A stretch of DNA of 64,000 nt from Caulifigura coniformis (GTDB taxonomy: Bacteria > Planctomycetota > Planctomycetia > Planctomycetales > Planctomycetaceae). The notes beneath the pieces are model-generated. The model was not told the origin of the DNA. It searched no databases and saw only the letters and a list, made by a program, of their open reading frames with translations. This document shows positions 54,813 to 63,366 of the stretch, piece after piece. The translations under genes and the position numbers were made by a program. How positions within the stretch are numbered: the first letter of the stretch is position 1; every line of letters begins with the position of its first letter. The DNA lies in NCBI RefSeq assembly GCF_007745175.1, contig NZ_CP036271.1, positions 4,538,314 to 4,602,313 of the forward strand, given 5' to 3'.

Positions 54813-55595
54813 ATGATTCGATCACTTGTCGTTCCACTCGCCTTCGGTTTCGTTTTGCTGGCAGGCAGACCCGCCCGCGCGGATGTCGTGTTCAATCTGC
54901 AGCTCACCGCCGACGGCAACTCGCGGTGGTATGAGTTCTTCTCCGATGCGTTCGCCCAGCTCGACCGCGGGTTCGTCGTCAGCGGCGTCCCGAATCCGGC
55001 TCTGGATGGCTTCTTCCTGATCAGCCCCAATGCCGATCCCTTCAATCCCACGGTCTACCAGCAGATTGGGGGCGGCGGCGACGTCTTTCCGAATGAGGCC
55101 AACTTCTCGAGCTCCTACTCGCTGACTTACGCCGACGCCGGGCTGACCGGCATCGGCGAAGAGACGGCGGCGATTACAGCGTTGTCGCTCGATTTCGACA
55201 ACGACATCGCCGACGACGACAGCTTGCTCGGTGTCGGCTACACGACAACTCCATCGAACGTGTCAGGAACCGTCCGTTTGCTCAACGGACTCGTCACCGG
55301 GATCGACCTGACCTCCAACGTCCAGCTGGCCTACGACGGCGCGGGACTTGGTCTTGGCACGCTTCTGTATGACGGAGTGTTCGGGATCACTGGAAGCCAG
55401 TTCTCCTTGTTTGTGGATGACAGCAACCCCACGTTTCCCACGTACCCGGACGCCCGTTATGTGTGGGACGTGCAGGGGACTGTTACCAATCTGGCCGCTG
55501 TTCCCGAGCCTTCGTCATTCGCACTCCTGACTCTGGCCGGGGGCATCTTCGGTGCGCGACGCTGGCGACGCCGCGCGGCGACTCATGTCTCCTGA
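54813..55595 (+). CDS. PEP-CTERM sorting-signal protein
   Basis: A 260-residue exported protein. The signal peptide (MIRSLVVPLAFGFVLLAGRPARA) is followed by a beta-rich domain with many Asp, Gly and Asn residues, and a PEP-CTERM tail: VPEPSSFALLTLAGGIFGARRWRRR, the Pro-Glu-Pro motif, a hydrophobic helix and a basic end. Such proteins are cleaved by an exosortase and released to the envelope or matrix. No exosortase gene is in view. The mature domain lacks a recognised enzyme motif. The gene is divergent from the sigma-54 two-component genes and preceded by a sigma-54 promoter. Confidence 0.92.
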   Translation: MIRSLVVPLAFGFVLLAGRPARADVVFNLQLTADGNSRWYEFFSDAFAQLDRGFVVSGVPNPALDGFFLISPNADPFNPTVYQQIGGGGDVFPNEANFSSSYSLTYADAGLTGIGEETAAITALSLDFDNDIADDDSLLGVGYTTTPSNVSGTVRLLNGLVTGIDLTSNVQLAYDGAGLGLGTLLYDGVFGITGSQFSLFVDDSNPTFPTYPDARYVWDVQGTVTNLAAVPEPSSFALLTLAGGIFGARRWRRRAATHVS

Positions 55596-55625
55596 CCAAT
55601 TCGGCGTGGAGCGCGACGTTATTTT

Positions 55626-55659
55626 GGCCAGACCGGCGAAATTCTCACCGGCCTGGCCG
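55626..55659 (+). terminator. Possible terminator hairpin after the PEP-CTERM gene
   Basis: ggccag / ctggcc with internal ccgg pairing lies about 30 bases past the stop. It has no T-run, so the call is weak. Confidence 0.35.
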
Positions 55660-55854
55660 GGTATGCAGCAGCGATCAGACCGCTAGTCTCTGAGGTTCAT
55701 TTCGCGACGCCAAAGTTCGCACTGACCTGGCCCTCAACGTTCGCCGGCGGTGATCGGTGATCGCCGGAATCGATCGGCAAATGCACTGGCACGCTCATCG
55801 AAAGTGTGCAGTCGTCCATTTTTGAAAAAGTGCTGCACCAACATGCAGGTCAAG

Positions 55855-56856
55855 ATGTCCAAGCGAAAATCTCGCGGATTCACGTTGATCGAGTTGCTCG
55901 TGGTGATTGCGATCATCGCGATGCTGATTGCGCTGCTGCTGCCTGCCGTTCAGCAGGCACGGGAGGCAGCCCGTCGCGTCCAGACTCGCAATCACATGAA
56001 GCAGATCGGGCTCGCGCTGCATAACTATCACGATACCAACCGGATCTTTCCGGTGGATTCGTACTACGGGTTTGGGTTCGGGCCCGGCACGGAGACGTCG
56101 ACCTGGATGCTGATGATCATGCCGTACATCGACCAGGCCCCGCTCTACAACCAGTGGCAATTCGGCGCGAACATCGGAAAGTCCACGACTCCATTCAACG
56201 GGCCCAACGGCCAGTTGATTGCCCAGGTCATTCCGGCATTCCTGGCGGCGTCCACTCCCGGTGACAGCAAGTTCACGGTGACATCCGGATCGGTGACGGG
56301 AACCGTCGCCCGGACCGACTTCGGCCCGGTGTCGTCGCCCCAGATCCCGACGCTGGGGCCCGCAAACGGCTTCAGGGCCGCCGATGCCGGGTTCGTCAAG
56401 TGCCTGTATTGGTGGGGGGGCGCAACCGTGACTGTCTCGCAGGATGCGACAGGCGTCCGGATGCGCGACGTGACGGACGGACTCTCAAACACCCTGGGCA
56501 TCATCGAGACAGTCGGGGGACCGAAACGCTACATCAAGAACCCGCAGTCCGTCTCGAATCCTCTTCTGACCGCCGTGTTGTCGACACCGCAGAGCGCTGC
56601 CGATGGATATTGGGCCGGTCGCATGCGGACCGGCTATACCGAGCTGTTTGCGTCGCTGATGGGACTGGGAAACTGCACGATCAACTGTAGCAACATGATT
56701 GACTATGGCGCCGGCCCGTTCAGCTTCCATCCGGGCGGGGCGCACGCCCTGCGTGGCGACGGCGGTGTGATCTTCCTTTCCGATTCGATGGATCAGGTGA
56801 CCTATCTCAGGATGATCCTGCGCGCCGACGGACAACCCATCGGCGAGATGCCCTGA
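55855..56856 (+). CDS. DUF1559 pseudopilin-like protein, first gene of the right-end operon
   Basis: A 333-residue protein with a short basic leader and prepilin motif ([39 protein letters not shown]), then a secreted domain with YHDTNRIFPVDSYY, and the terminal DUF1559 segment FSFHPGGAHALRGDGGVIFL. It is more typical of the family than the copy at 18.3 kb (HPGG...DGG..FL). The start is uncertain between 55843 and 55855; the latter has caggt before it. A gene with the same orientation follows 42 bases later, and close spacing continues to the window edge, so it may open a long operon. Confidence 0.9.
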   Translation: MSKRKSRGFTLIELLVVIAIIAMLIALLLPAVQQAREAARRVQTRNHMKQIGLALHNYHDTNRIFPVDSYYGFGFGPGTETSTWMLMIMPYIDQAPLYNQWQFGANIGKSTTPFNGPNGQLIAQVIPAFLAASTPGDSKFTVTSGSVTGTVARTDFGPVSSPQIPTLGPANGFRAADAGFVKCLYWWGGATVTVSQDATGVRMRDVTDGLSNTLGIIETVGGPKRYIKNPQSVSNPLLTAVLSTPQSAADGYWAGRMRTGYTELFASLMGLGNCTINCSNMIDYGAGPFSFHPGGAHALRGDGGVIFLSDSMDQVTYLRMILRADGQPIGEMP

Positions 56857-56898
56857 GTCTCCGGTGCCTCCTGAGTTCGAATTCGTCGGGGAATCGTC

Positions 56899-57432
56899 GT
56901 GCGTCCGCTTTATGTTTTCGCCCTTTTGCTCCTGCTGATCGTGGTAGTCGTTTACTGGCCGCGAAAGCAGCAGTTCGGTGCGCCTAAGGTTCCCGTTTCG
57001 GGACGGGTCCTCGTGAATGGCCGTCCTGGGGAATACATGGTTGTGAGATTCCGTTCGGACAACGCTCAACTCGGCGGTCAGGATCGTCAGCCGGTCGCAG
57101 GGGCGAACGCCGACGGTTCCTTCGAAATGTCGAGCTTTGGCGGAATGGACGGAGCCGCTCCGGGGGAGTACGTCGTGACGTTCTATTGGCCGACCAATCC
57201 ACTGACGATGGGCCGCGACCGCCTGCGCGGGCGATTTACGGATCCCGAGAAGTCGGAATATCGGGTCACGATCAGTGAGGAAGCGACGGTACTCCCGGAT
57301 CTCGAACTCCGGATGCCAGAGGCCCAGATTCTGCCACTCGAATTCGACCCCGTGAAAATGGGCAGCGAGGCATTGCGATCCGCGCTGGAGAGCGCCCCCA
57401 CCACTTCCAACTCGCCGAAGGCACCCAGGTGA
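56899..57432 (+). CDS. Membrane-anchored beta-sandwich protein, paralog A
   Basis: A 177-residue protein with an N-terminal membrane helix (VFALLLLLIVVVVYWP) and one small domain. The domain starts VPVSGRVLVNGRPGEYMVVRFRSD and continues with a transthyretin-like strand pattern (GQDRQPVAGANADGSFEMSSF, AAPGEYVVTFYWP), similar to carboxypeptidase-regulatory-like domains. It probably sits in the periplasm as a binding or scaffold module; no enzyme residues are seen. It starts with GTG, and its stop overlaps the start of a close paralog (GTGA). Confidence 0.82.
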   Translation: MRPLYVFALLLLLIVVVVYWPRKQQFGAPKVPVSGRVLVNGRPGEYMVVRFRSDNAQLGGQDRQPVAGANADGSFEMSSFGGMDGAAPGEYVVTFYWPTNPLTMGRDRLRGRFTDPEKSEYRVTISEEATVLPDLELRMPEAQILPLEFDPVKMGSEALRSALESAPTTSNSPKAPR

Positions 57433-57926
57433 ATCGTCCAATTCTGTGGGCCACACTCGCCGTCCTGTCGGTCGCAGTGATCTGGACTCTGGTTCCCGGT
57501 CGAAGCCAGCCAGCGGGCGCACCGAAAGTTCCGGTCGCCGGCCGGGTGCTTGTGAACGGCAAACCTGCAGCGGGAGTCACGGTTCGATTTCAGTCCGATG
57601 ACGGAGAGCTCGCAGGGCAGGACCGCCAGCCGGTTGCGACAACCGACGATCAGGGCAATTTCCAGCTTTCCAGCCACGGTAACGCCGATGGCGCGGCTCC
57701 CGGCAATTACGTTGTGACATTCTTCTGGCCGACTAATCCCATCAAGGCCGACAAGGACCGATTGCGCGGCCGGTTTATGAACGCGGCCCAATCGCGCTTC
57801 AAAGTGTCGATCGGCCAGGACACCGCATTGCCTCCCTTCGAGCTCGAGATTCCGGAGGCCATGCTCCTGCCTGCAGACGAAGCCGCGACGAAGAATTCCA
57901 GCGCACTTCCTCCTCCGCCGCCATGA
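57429..57926 (+). CDS. Membrane-anchored beta-sandwich protein, paralog B
   Basis: A 165-residue tandem duplicate of the preceding gene. Shared lines include GAPKVPV, GRVLVNGKP, VTVRFQSDD, GQDRQPVATTDDQGNFQLSSHGNADGAAPGNYVVTFFWPTNP and DRLRGRF, each matching paralog A nearly residue for residue. The N-terminal helix (LWATLAVLSVAVIWTLVPG) is different in sequence. Translation begins at a GTG that overlaps the previous stop, so the two are made together. They may form a heteromer; that is inference. Confidence 0.82.
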   Translation: MNRPILWATLAVLSVAVIWTLVPGRSQPAGAPKVPVAGRVLVNGKPAAGVTVRFQSDDGELAGQDRQPVATTDDQGNFQLSSHGNADGAAPGNYVVTFFWPTNPIKADKDRLRGRFMNAAQSRFKVSIGQDTALPPFELEIPEAMLLPADEAATKNSSALPPPPP

Positions 57927-58030
57927 TCCGCCGTTTCGTCGAGTGCAACCGCCGCCCCGGAGCGCGACACGTTGGTCGGCTTCGGGAGTATGAATGGACT
58001 GCACCCATCCTGATTGCGACTGACGTCACC

Positions 58031-59164
58031 ATGGTGTCCCTCCGAACCATCCTGATGGCCAGCTGCCTGGCAACGCTTCTCTGCGGGGCATCGGTCTGGG
58101 CGGAGGACGACCGGTGCGCTCAGGTTCTTCAGGCAGAGTTCGCGAAGTCTCAGGCGCCGGGCGCGATGATCAGCTGGCAGATCGGCGGGCAGCCGGCCCG
58201 GACGATCTGCCTCGGCACCGCGGATGTCACTTCCGGCCGTCCCGTCACTCCTGTTGACCACTTTCGGATCGGCAGCCTTTCCAAGATGTTCGTTGGAACA
58301 GCGGCGCTGATCCTCGTCGACGAGGGCAAGCTATCGCTCGACGATCCGCTCTCGAAGTTTGAACGCGGACTCCCCAATGGAGACCGAATCCTTCTGCGAC
58401 ACCTCGGCAACCACCGGTCCGGCCTGTTCAATCCGATCGAGTCGTCGATCGTGAAAGTTGCGTATGCGGGTGATCCCCGAAAATGGTGGACCATCGAAGA
58501 GCTGCTGGCCGTCCCGCGCGTCGCTCCGCCATATTTCGCCCCGGATACCGGATTTCGTTACTCGAATTCCAATACGGCCGCGATTGCAGTCGCACTCGAG
58601 AAGGCGACCGGACAGCCCTGGGATGCCGTTGTGCGTGAGAAGATCATCGGGCCGCTTGGGCTGAGGCACACCTCGATTCCGATCGACAACTCGTTACCGG
58701 AGCCGCATGCCAGGGGCTACGCGATGGGAACGGACAAGGGGCCGTTCTTCAACCGGGGAAATGTGCAGGTCGACGTGACCGAGACCAGCCCAAGCTGGTG
58801 GGGGCCGGCAGGCTGCATGATTTCCAACATTCAGGATCTGCGAACCGCGGTGAAACCGCTGGCCACCGGAGCACTCCTGAAGCCACAGACGCGAGAGGAA
58901 CTGCAGCGATGGACGCCCACGGATTGGGAGGGCCACGAAGCCGGTTTTCACCTCGCTCGTTATCGCGGCTATGCGCTCGGACACACCGGTGACGTTCCTG
59001 GATTCCAGACGTGCATGTTCTATCTCCCGAAGCATGACGCCAGCGTCGTTGTCATGACGAACGTCTATGGATGGTCGATCCGTAAATCGCCGGCCGACGA
59101 CTTGTTCGTCGCTCTGATCGAGGACGGTCTCCAGCTCGAGCAGAAAAAGCCCGCAAAGGACTGA
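58031..59164 (+). CDS. Secreted serine hydrolase (beta-lactamase/DD-peptidase fold)
   Basis: A 377-residue protein exported by a signal peptide (MVSLRTILMASCLATLLCGASVWA). The class C beta-lactamase / esterase fold is shown by the catalytic SxxK motif in RIGSLSKMFVGTAAL, the YxN motif in FRYSNSNTAA, and the third motif HTGDVPGF replacing the KTG box. It could be a peptidase, esterase or amidase; nothing decides which. An upstream ATG at 57923 overlaps the previous stop but would put 36 polar residues before the signal peptide. It lies between the paralog pair and the PepSY gene in the operon. Confidence 0.88.
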   Translation: MVSLRTILMASCLATLLCGASVWAEDDRCAQVLQAEFAKSQAPGAMISWQIGGQPARTICLGTADVTSGRPVTPVDHFRIGSLSKMFVGTAALILVDEGKLSLDDPLSKFERGLPNGDRILLRHLGNHRSGLFNPIESSIVKVAYAGDPRKWWTIEELLAVPRVAPPYFAPDTGFRYSNSNTAAIAVALEKATGQPWDAVVREKIIGPLGLRHTSIPIDNSLPEPHARGYAMGTDKGPFFNRGNVQVDVTETSPSWWGPAGCMISNIQDLRTAVKPLATGALLKPQTREELQRWTPTDWEGHEAGFHLARYRGYALGHTGDVPGFQTCMFYLPKHDASVVVMTNVYGWSIRKSPADDLFVALIEDGLQLEQKKPAKD

Positions 59165-59173
59165 GGCCAATCG

Positions 59174-60517
59174 GTGTCGACATCGGAGACCAGGATCGCA
59201 TCGGAACGAACCGTCCGCGCGGATGCGGAGACGCCACGGCCCGGCCAGCCGCAATTGTCCGAGAACACCTATCGGACGGTCTGGCGCTGGCACCTCTACG
59301 CGGGCCTGCTGGTCGCCCCCATTCTGATCTGGGGCGCCGTCACCGGCGCCCTGTACGTCTTCGTTGATGAGATCGAGGCATGGCTCGATCCCGACGCCTT
59401 ATACGTGGCCGAGGAAGGTGAGCGGAAGCCATTCGTCGAGCTGTTGGAAACGGCCCGGGCCGAGGCCCGGGGCGATCTTCTGCACTCCTTCTCGGTCAAT
59501 CCGGATCCCCGCCGTACGGTCAGTTTTTTTGTCGCCTCGCCTCACGAACGCTCGCGATCAATATACGTCAATCCATACACGGCCGCGGTGACAGGAGTTC
59601 ACCACATCCACTCGGGATTCTTCCCGCTCGTCAGGACACTGCATCGCACGCTGTACATGGGCACCGTCGGGCGAGTCCTGATGGAGCTCACTTGTTCGTG
59701 GGGAATCGTCCTGTTGTTGACCGGAGTCTATCTCTGGTGGCCACGGAAACAGTCTCGGCCGAAGGGGGGGACCGCCGGCGTCTGGCGAATCCGGACAGCC
59801 AGCACTCGAGTGCTGCTGCGCGACCTGCACGCGGTCATCGGAGTCTATCTCGCACCGGTCTCGATCGTGGTGCTGCTGACGGGGCTGTTCTTCACGCAGG
59901 TGTGGGGCACCGGCTATCGCCTCGCACTGTTGAAATCCGGCTCGATTCCTCGCGTCGTGCTCGATCTCCCGAAGACGACGCATCCTGAGAACTCGCCCCG
60001 GCTGTCGCTCGACAGGATCGTCGAGATTGCCTGCGCGAAGTCGCCCCCCGGCCTCGTCTCGATTGATTTTCCGCAGGAGCCGGATGACACCATTCGCGTG
60101 ACGGCCGGCACGGTGGAGGATCCGTCGCGCCGGGCGCTGTTTGCCATCGATCCGGTCGATGGCACGACTATGCTTCATTCGGACTGGCAGTCGGGGTCTC
60201 CGCTCCTGAAGCTGTACACCCTTGCCTATCCGTTGCACGTCGGATCGATCTTCGGTTTGCCGACGAAGATACTCGCCACCTTGTCATGCCTGGCGCTGGT
60301 GTCATCCACTGTCACCGGAGTCTGGATGTGGTGGCGAAAGCGTCCGGGAGGTTCGTTTTCGATCCCACGCCGGCCCGTTGGAAGGCGCGTTCGATCGGCC
60401 TGCATTGCATTCATGGTCCTCTCGGGAATCGTCCTTCCCCTCGCCGGTATCAGTTTCCTCCTGATGGCATCGTTGGACTGGGTCTGGCAACGACGCCGGA
60501 GACCCGCGAGCCCATGA
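59174..60517 (+). CDS. PepSY-domain transmembrane protein (PiuB-like)
   Basis: A 447-residue inner-membrane protein with four membrane helices and large outer loops. The opening TVWRWHLYAGLLVAPILIWGAVTGALYVFVDEIEAWLDP is the PepSY_TM signature, and the middle HRTLYMGTVGRVLMELTCSWGIVLLLTGVYLWWPRK is the second conserved helix pair. Members often sit in iron- or siderophore-uptake clusters, and some reduce bound ferric siderophores. It starts with GTG nine bases after the hydrolase. The stop overlaps the next start (ATGA), so it is coupled to the permease. Confidence 0.92.
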   Translation: MSTSETRIASERTVRADAETPRPGQPQLSENTYRTVWRWHLYAGLLVAPILIWGAVTGALYVFVDEIEAWLDPDALYVAEEGERKPFVELLETARAEARGDLLHSFSVNPDPRRTVSFFVASPHERSRSIYVNPYTAAVTGVHHIHSGFFPLVRTLHRTLYMGTVGRVLMELTCSWGIVLLLTGVYLWWPRKQSRPKGGTAGVWRIRTASTRVLLRDLHAVIGVYLAPVSIVVLLTGLFFTQVWGTGYRLALLKSGSIPRVVLDLPKTTHPENSPRLSLDRIVEIACAKSPPGLVSIDFPQEPDDTIRVTAGTVEDPSRRALFAIDPVDGTTMLHSDWQSGSPLLKLYTLAYPLHVGSIFGLPTKILATLSCLALVSSTVTGVWMWWRKRPGGSFSIPRRPVGRRVRSACIAFMVLSGIVLPLAGISFLLMASLDWVWQRRRRPASP

Positions 60518-63357
60518 CGTCGCGAACGAAGCTCCACGTGCCTGCGCTGCTCGTTCTGCTGAAGGCGAACCTGCGCAGTCATCCCGCGCGACACCTGGCC
60601 GCAATGGTGGCGATTGCCGCAACGGCGGCTGTGTTGCTCTCGGCGCTCGCCGGACGCAATGCGGTCAGCGGCTCCGCTGCCGCAAACGATCCCGTTCTGG
60701 GGGACCGCGAAATTCATCTCGCGGCCACCGACACTGTTTTTCCGTACCTCGATGAAAGCCTGCTCCGCGAAATGCGGCGAGATCCTCTGGTCGCCGAGCT
60801 GCACACGGCAGTCTCCGCGCGGGCCGTGGAGATGCCCGGGACCATGCAGGGCACCCTGGATGAAGACGGCTTTTACAGCCAGGAGCAGGGAGGCATGGGA
60901 GGCTGGATCGTCGGCCGACGCGACAACTTCCTTGCCTGGGACGACGACCAGCCAGGCGGCGTTCTGGTCGCGGGGCAACGGCCGACGGGGAAACCCGGTG
61001 GCCCGATCGAAATTTCCGTGCCGGTGCAATTGCCCTTCGGTAAGAAGCTCGGGAGCTGGAGGAGGCTGGAAGGTGATTCCGGGGTCCACGCGGCCCAGGT
61101 CGTCGGACAGGTCCGCTTTCCCGCCTCCATCCTGATGACGCCGCAGGGCGCCCGGATCATGGCCCGACAGATCAGCCGGGCCGCCGCTGAGGTGCTCAAT
61201 GGCGGTCCGCGGCCTCCCTCTGATGCGCGAATTCATCTGCGAGCCCCTGGCGAGATCGACGCCTTTCTCGCCAGGTGGCGCGAACGACTCCCCTCGCTGC
61301 CGGGCCGGATGGAACTGTGGGACAACAACTTCATTCAGCAGTCCGTGACCTACAGTGCGGCGGCCCAGTCAATTCGCATGGCGGCCGTCGCGGCCGTGTT
61401 GATGGCCTGCGTCTGCGCGGCGTGTATCGGACTTGCCGTGCAGGGAAACGCAGCCCGCGAACGCGCGGCTCAAGGTCAGCTCCTGCGTTCGCTCGGAGCA
61501 GGCCGCGGAATGATCATCACGTTGCTGGTGATCGAGGCCGTCGCCGTCGCATGCGGCGGCTTCGTGCTCGCGCTCGCCTTTTGCTGGGGCGGACTTTCGG
61601 TCGCTCGGGCGTGGTTTCCGTTCCTGGCGTCGTCCCCGTCTCCCGGCGCGCTGCAGGTCGTCCTGGCTCTCGGCGTCATTGTCGCTGGCGTTCTGGCCGG
61701 ATCAGTCGGCCCGGTCATCTCTGCCTGGTCCATCGATACGACGAATCCGGCCACGGCGGCGACCGATCCGGAACGGGCGCGACTCTGGTCCCGACGTGCG
61801 GCCCTGGCTTCGGCGGCCGTCGTGCTTTTCGTCACGCTTGCGTTGATAGTCACCCCCGCGGGGTCATTCGAACGAAGCCGGGTGCTGTTGTGGATCGGCC
61901 TGCCAGGAGTGGCGCTCGCCTGCGTCCTGATTGCCCCGCTCGCCGTTCGACTGACCGCAGCGTTGCTGGCCCGTCCGGTCGCCTGGGCGACTCGTGTGGA
62001 GCCGCTGGTCCTGTTCGACCAGGTCGCGGCCGATGGTCCACGCAGCGCAGGCGCCATAGTTGCGATTGCCGTTGGCCTGGGAACGTTCGTCTGGGTGATG
62101 TGTTGGGGCGCCTCGATGCTGAACTCGTTCGTCATCGATGAACGACTGCCGAGATGGCTCATTTCGGTTCACCCTTACGGATTGGATCGCAGCGAGACTG
62201 AAACGGTGCTCAAAGCCGCCGGTCTGGAGGAATTCGAGCCGCTCACGCTGGTCGACACGCGCCTGTCCCCCGGCCCCCGGCGCGACACCCCAATCCCGAC
62301 ATTGCTGATCGGCGTACACGGCCTGCGGGAAGGCTCCAGTCGGATTCCATTCACACTGGTGGCCGGCAACCTCGACTCCGTCATGACCGACGTGGACAAC
62401 GGAACAGGTTGCCTGCTGAGTGACTGGTATGCCCACAGTGCCAATGTCGCGGTAGGAGATGAGGTGTCTGTTGCCGTTCCGGGGCGACTCGAAAACGGCA
62501 GCGTCCTCCATCGCACGTATCGCGTGGCCGGAATCGTCGAGCTTCGCGGCTGGAGAATGGCGACAAAGCAGAACAAGGTCCGGCTTCGGGGCGACAAGCA
62601 TCGCGCGATGGTGGTCCTGGACGCAAAGACGGTGCGCCGCGACTTTTTTGTGAGCGATGCGAACTATCTGCTCGGATGGACGCGCCCCGCGGCGTCGGCG
62701 CCCCCCTCTCGCTACGGAGCCGGGACTGCGGAACCGGAGTCGTACCAGGTCAGTCGGGGGGAACGTCTGGATCTCGAACGACAGGTCTCAGCGCTTCTCG
62801 ATCTGGATCGCCCGATTCGATACTCGCCCGATGGGGGGGCTGAAATCACATTGTCGTCGCGGGTGGTTCAGGTCGACGATCTCGATCGCGCCCGGAGCGA
62901 GTTGCTGGGCAATTGGGGGGGAGGAGCAGTTCGAAAGATGGGCTGGCTGCCGATGATGGCGCTGGCGATCAGCCTCTTTTCGGTCGCGGGCTCGCTGGCC
63001 GTATCGCTCCAGGCCCGCAGTCGCGAACTAGGGATATTGAGGAGCTGCGGGATGACGAGATTCGGCCTGTTGAGGTTGGCGATTGCTGAGAGTGTGCTGG
63101 TAACCCTGGCGGCGGTCGTTGTCGCCGGGCTGTTCGGTGCCGGTCAGGCGTGGCTCATGCTGCAGCTGGCATCGATCATCGGCTACCACCTCGACTTCGC
63201 CGGAATACGTCCGGAGTTCACGGTGCCCTGGGAATGGATGGTCCCCGGTGCGCTGATGACGGCGGCCGTTTGTGGCCTTGCTGCCTTGTGGGCGGGTTGG
63301 CGAATCGGGCGCCTGGCGCCGGCCGGCCTGCTGTCGGGTTCAATGATTCGATCTTGA
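60514..63357 (+). CDS. Large FtsX-like ABC transporter permease
   Basis: A 947-residue permease with two FtsX modules, as in LolE/BceB-type or tandem MacB-type systems. The first helix (HLAAMVAIAATAAVLLSALAG) precedes a periplasmic domain of about 300 residues. The first FtsX bundle follows, around 300-430 (AAVAAVLMACVCAACIGLAV, LRSLGAGRGMIITLLVIEAVAVACGG). A second periplasmic domain and the C-terminal bundle (MALAISLFSVAGSLAVSLQARSRELGILRSCGMTRFGLLRLAIAESVLVTLAAVV) complete it. Its ATPase is the next gene. The start overlaps the PepSY stop. Confidence 0.9.
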   Translation: MTSRTKLHVPALLVLLKANLRSHPARHLAAMVAIAATAAVLLSALAGRNAVSGSAAANDPVLGDREIHLAATDTVFPYLDESLLREMRRDPLVAELHTAVSARAVEMPGTMQGTLDEDGFYSQEQGGMGGWIVGRRDNFLAWDDDQPGGVLVAGQRPTGKPGGPIEISVPVQLPFGKKLGSWRRLEGDSGVHAAQVVGQVRFPASILMTPQGARIMARQISRAAAEVLNGGPRPPSDARIHLRAPGEIDAFLARWRERLPSLPGRMELWDNNFIQQSVTYSAAAQSIRMAAVAAVLMACVCAACIGLAVQGNAARERAAQGQLLRSLGAGRGMIITLLVIEAVAVACGGFVLALAFCWGGLSVARAWFPFLASSPSPGALQVVLALGVIVAGVLAGSVGPVISAWSIDTTNPATAATDPERARLWSRRAALASAAVVLFVTLALIVTPAGSFERSRVLLWIGLPGVALACVLIAPLAVRLTAALLARPVAWATRVEPLVLFDQVAADGPRSAGAIVAIAVGLGTFVWVMCWGASMLNSFVIDERLPRWLISVHPYGLDRSETETVLKAAGLEEFEPLTLVDTRLSPGPRRDTPIPTLLIGVHGLREGSSRIPFTLVAGNLDSVMTDVDNGTGCLLSDWYAHSANVAVGDEVSVAVPGRLENGSVLHRTYRVAGIVELRGWRMATKQNKVRLRGDKHRAMVVLDAKTVRRDFFVSDANYLLGWTRPAASAPPSRYGAGTAEPESYQVSRGERLDLERQVSALLDLDRPIRYSPDGGAEITLSSRVVQVDDLDRARSELLGNWGGGAVRKMGWLPMMALAISLFSVAGSLAVSLQARSRELGILRSCGMTRFGLLRLAIAESVLVTLAAVVVAGLFGAGQAWLMLQLASIIGYHLDFAGIRPEFTVPWEWMVPGALMTAAVCGLAALWAGWRIGRLAPAGLLSGSMIRS

Positions 63358-63366
63358 GGACCGTGA

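Noticed and set aside
55782-55800. Possible sigma-54 promoter upstream of the second DUF1559 gene (tggcacgctcatcga)
   Set aside because: The -24 half is perfect, but the -12 half reads TCGA instead of TTGC, so the essential GC is missing.
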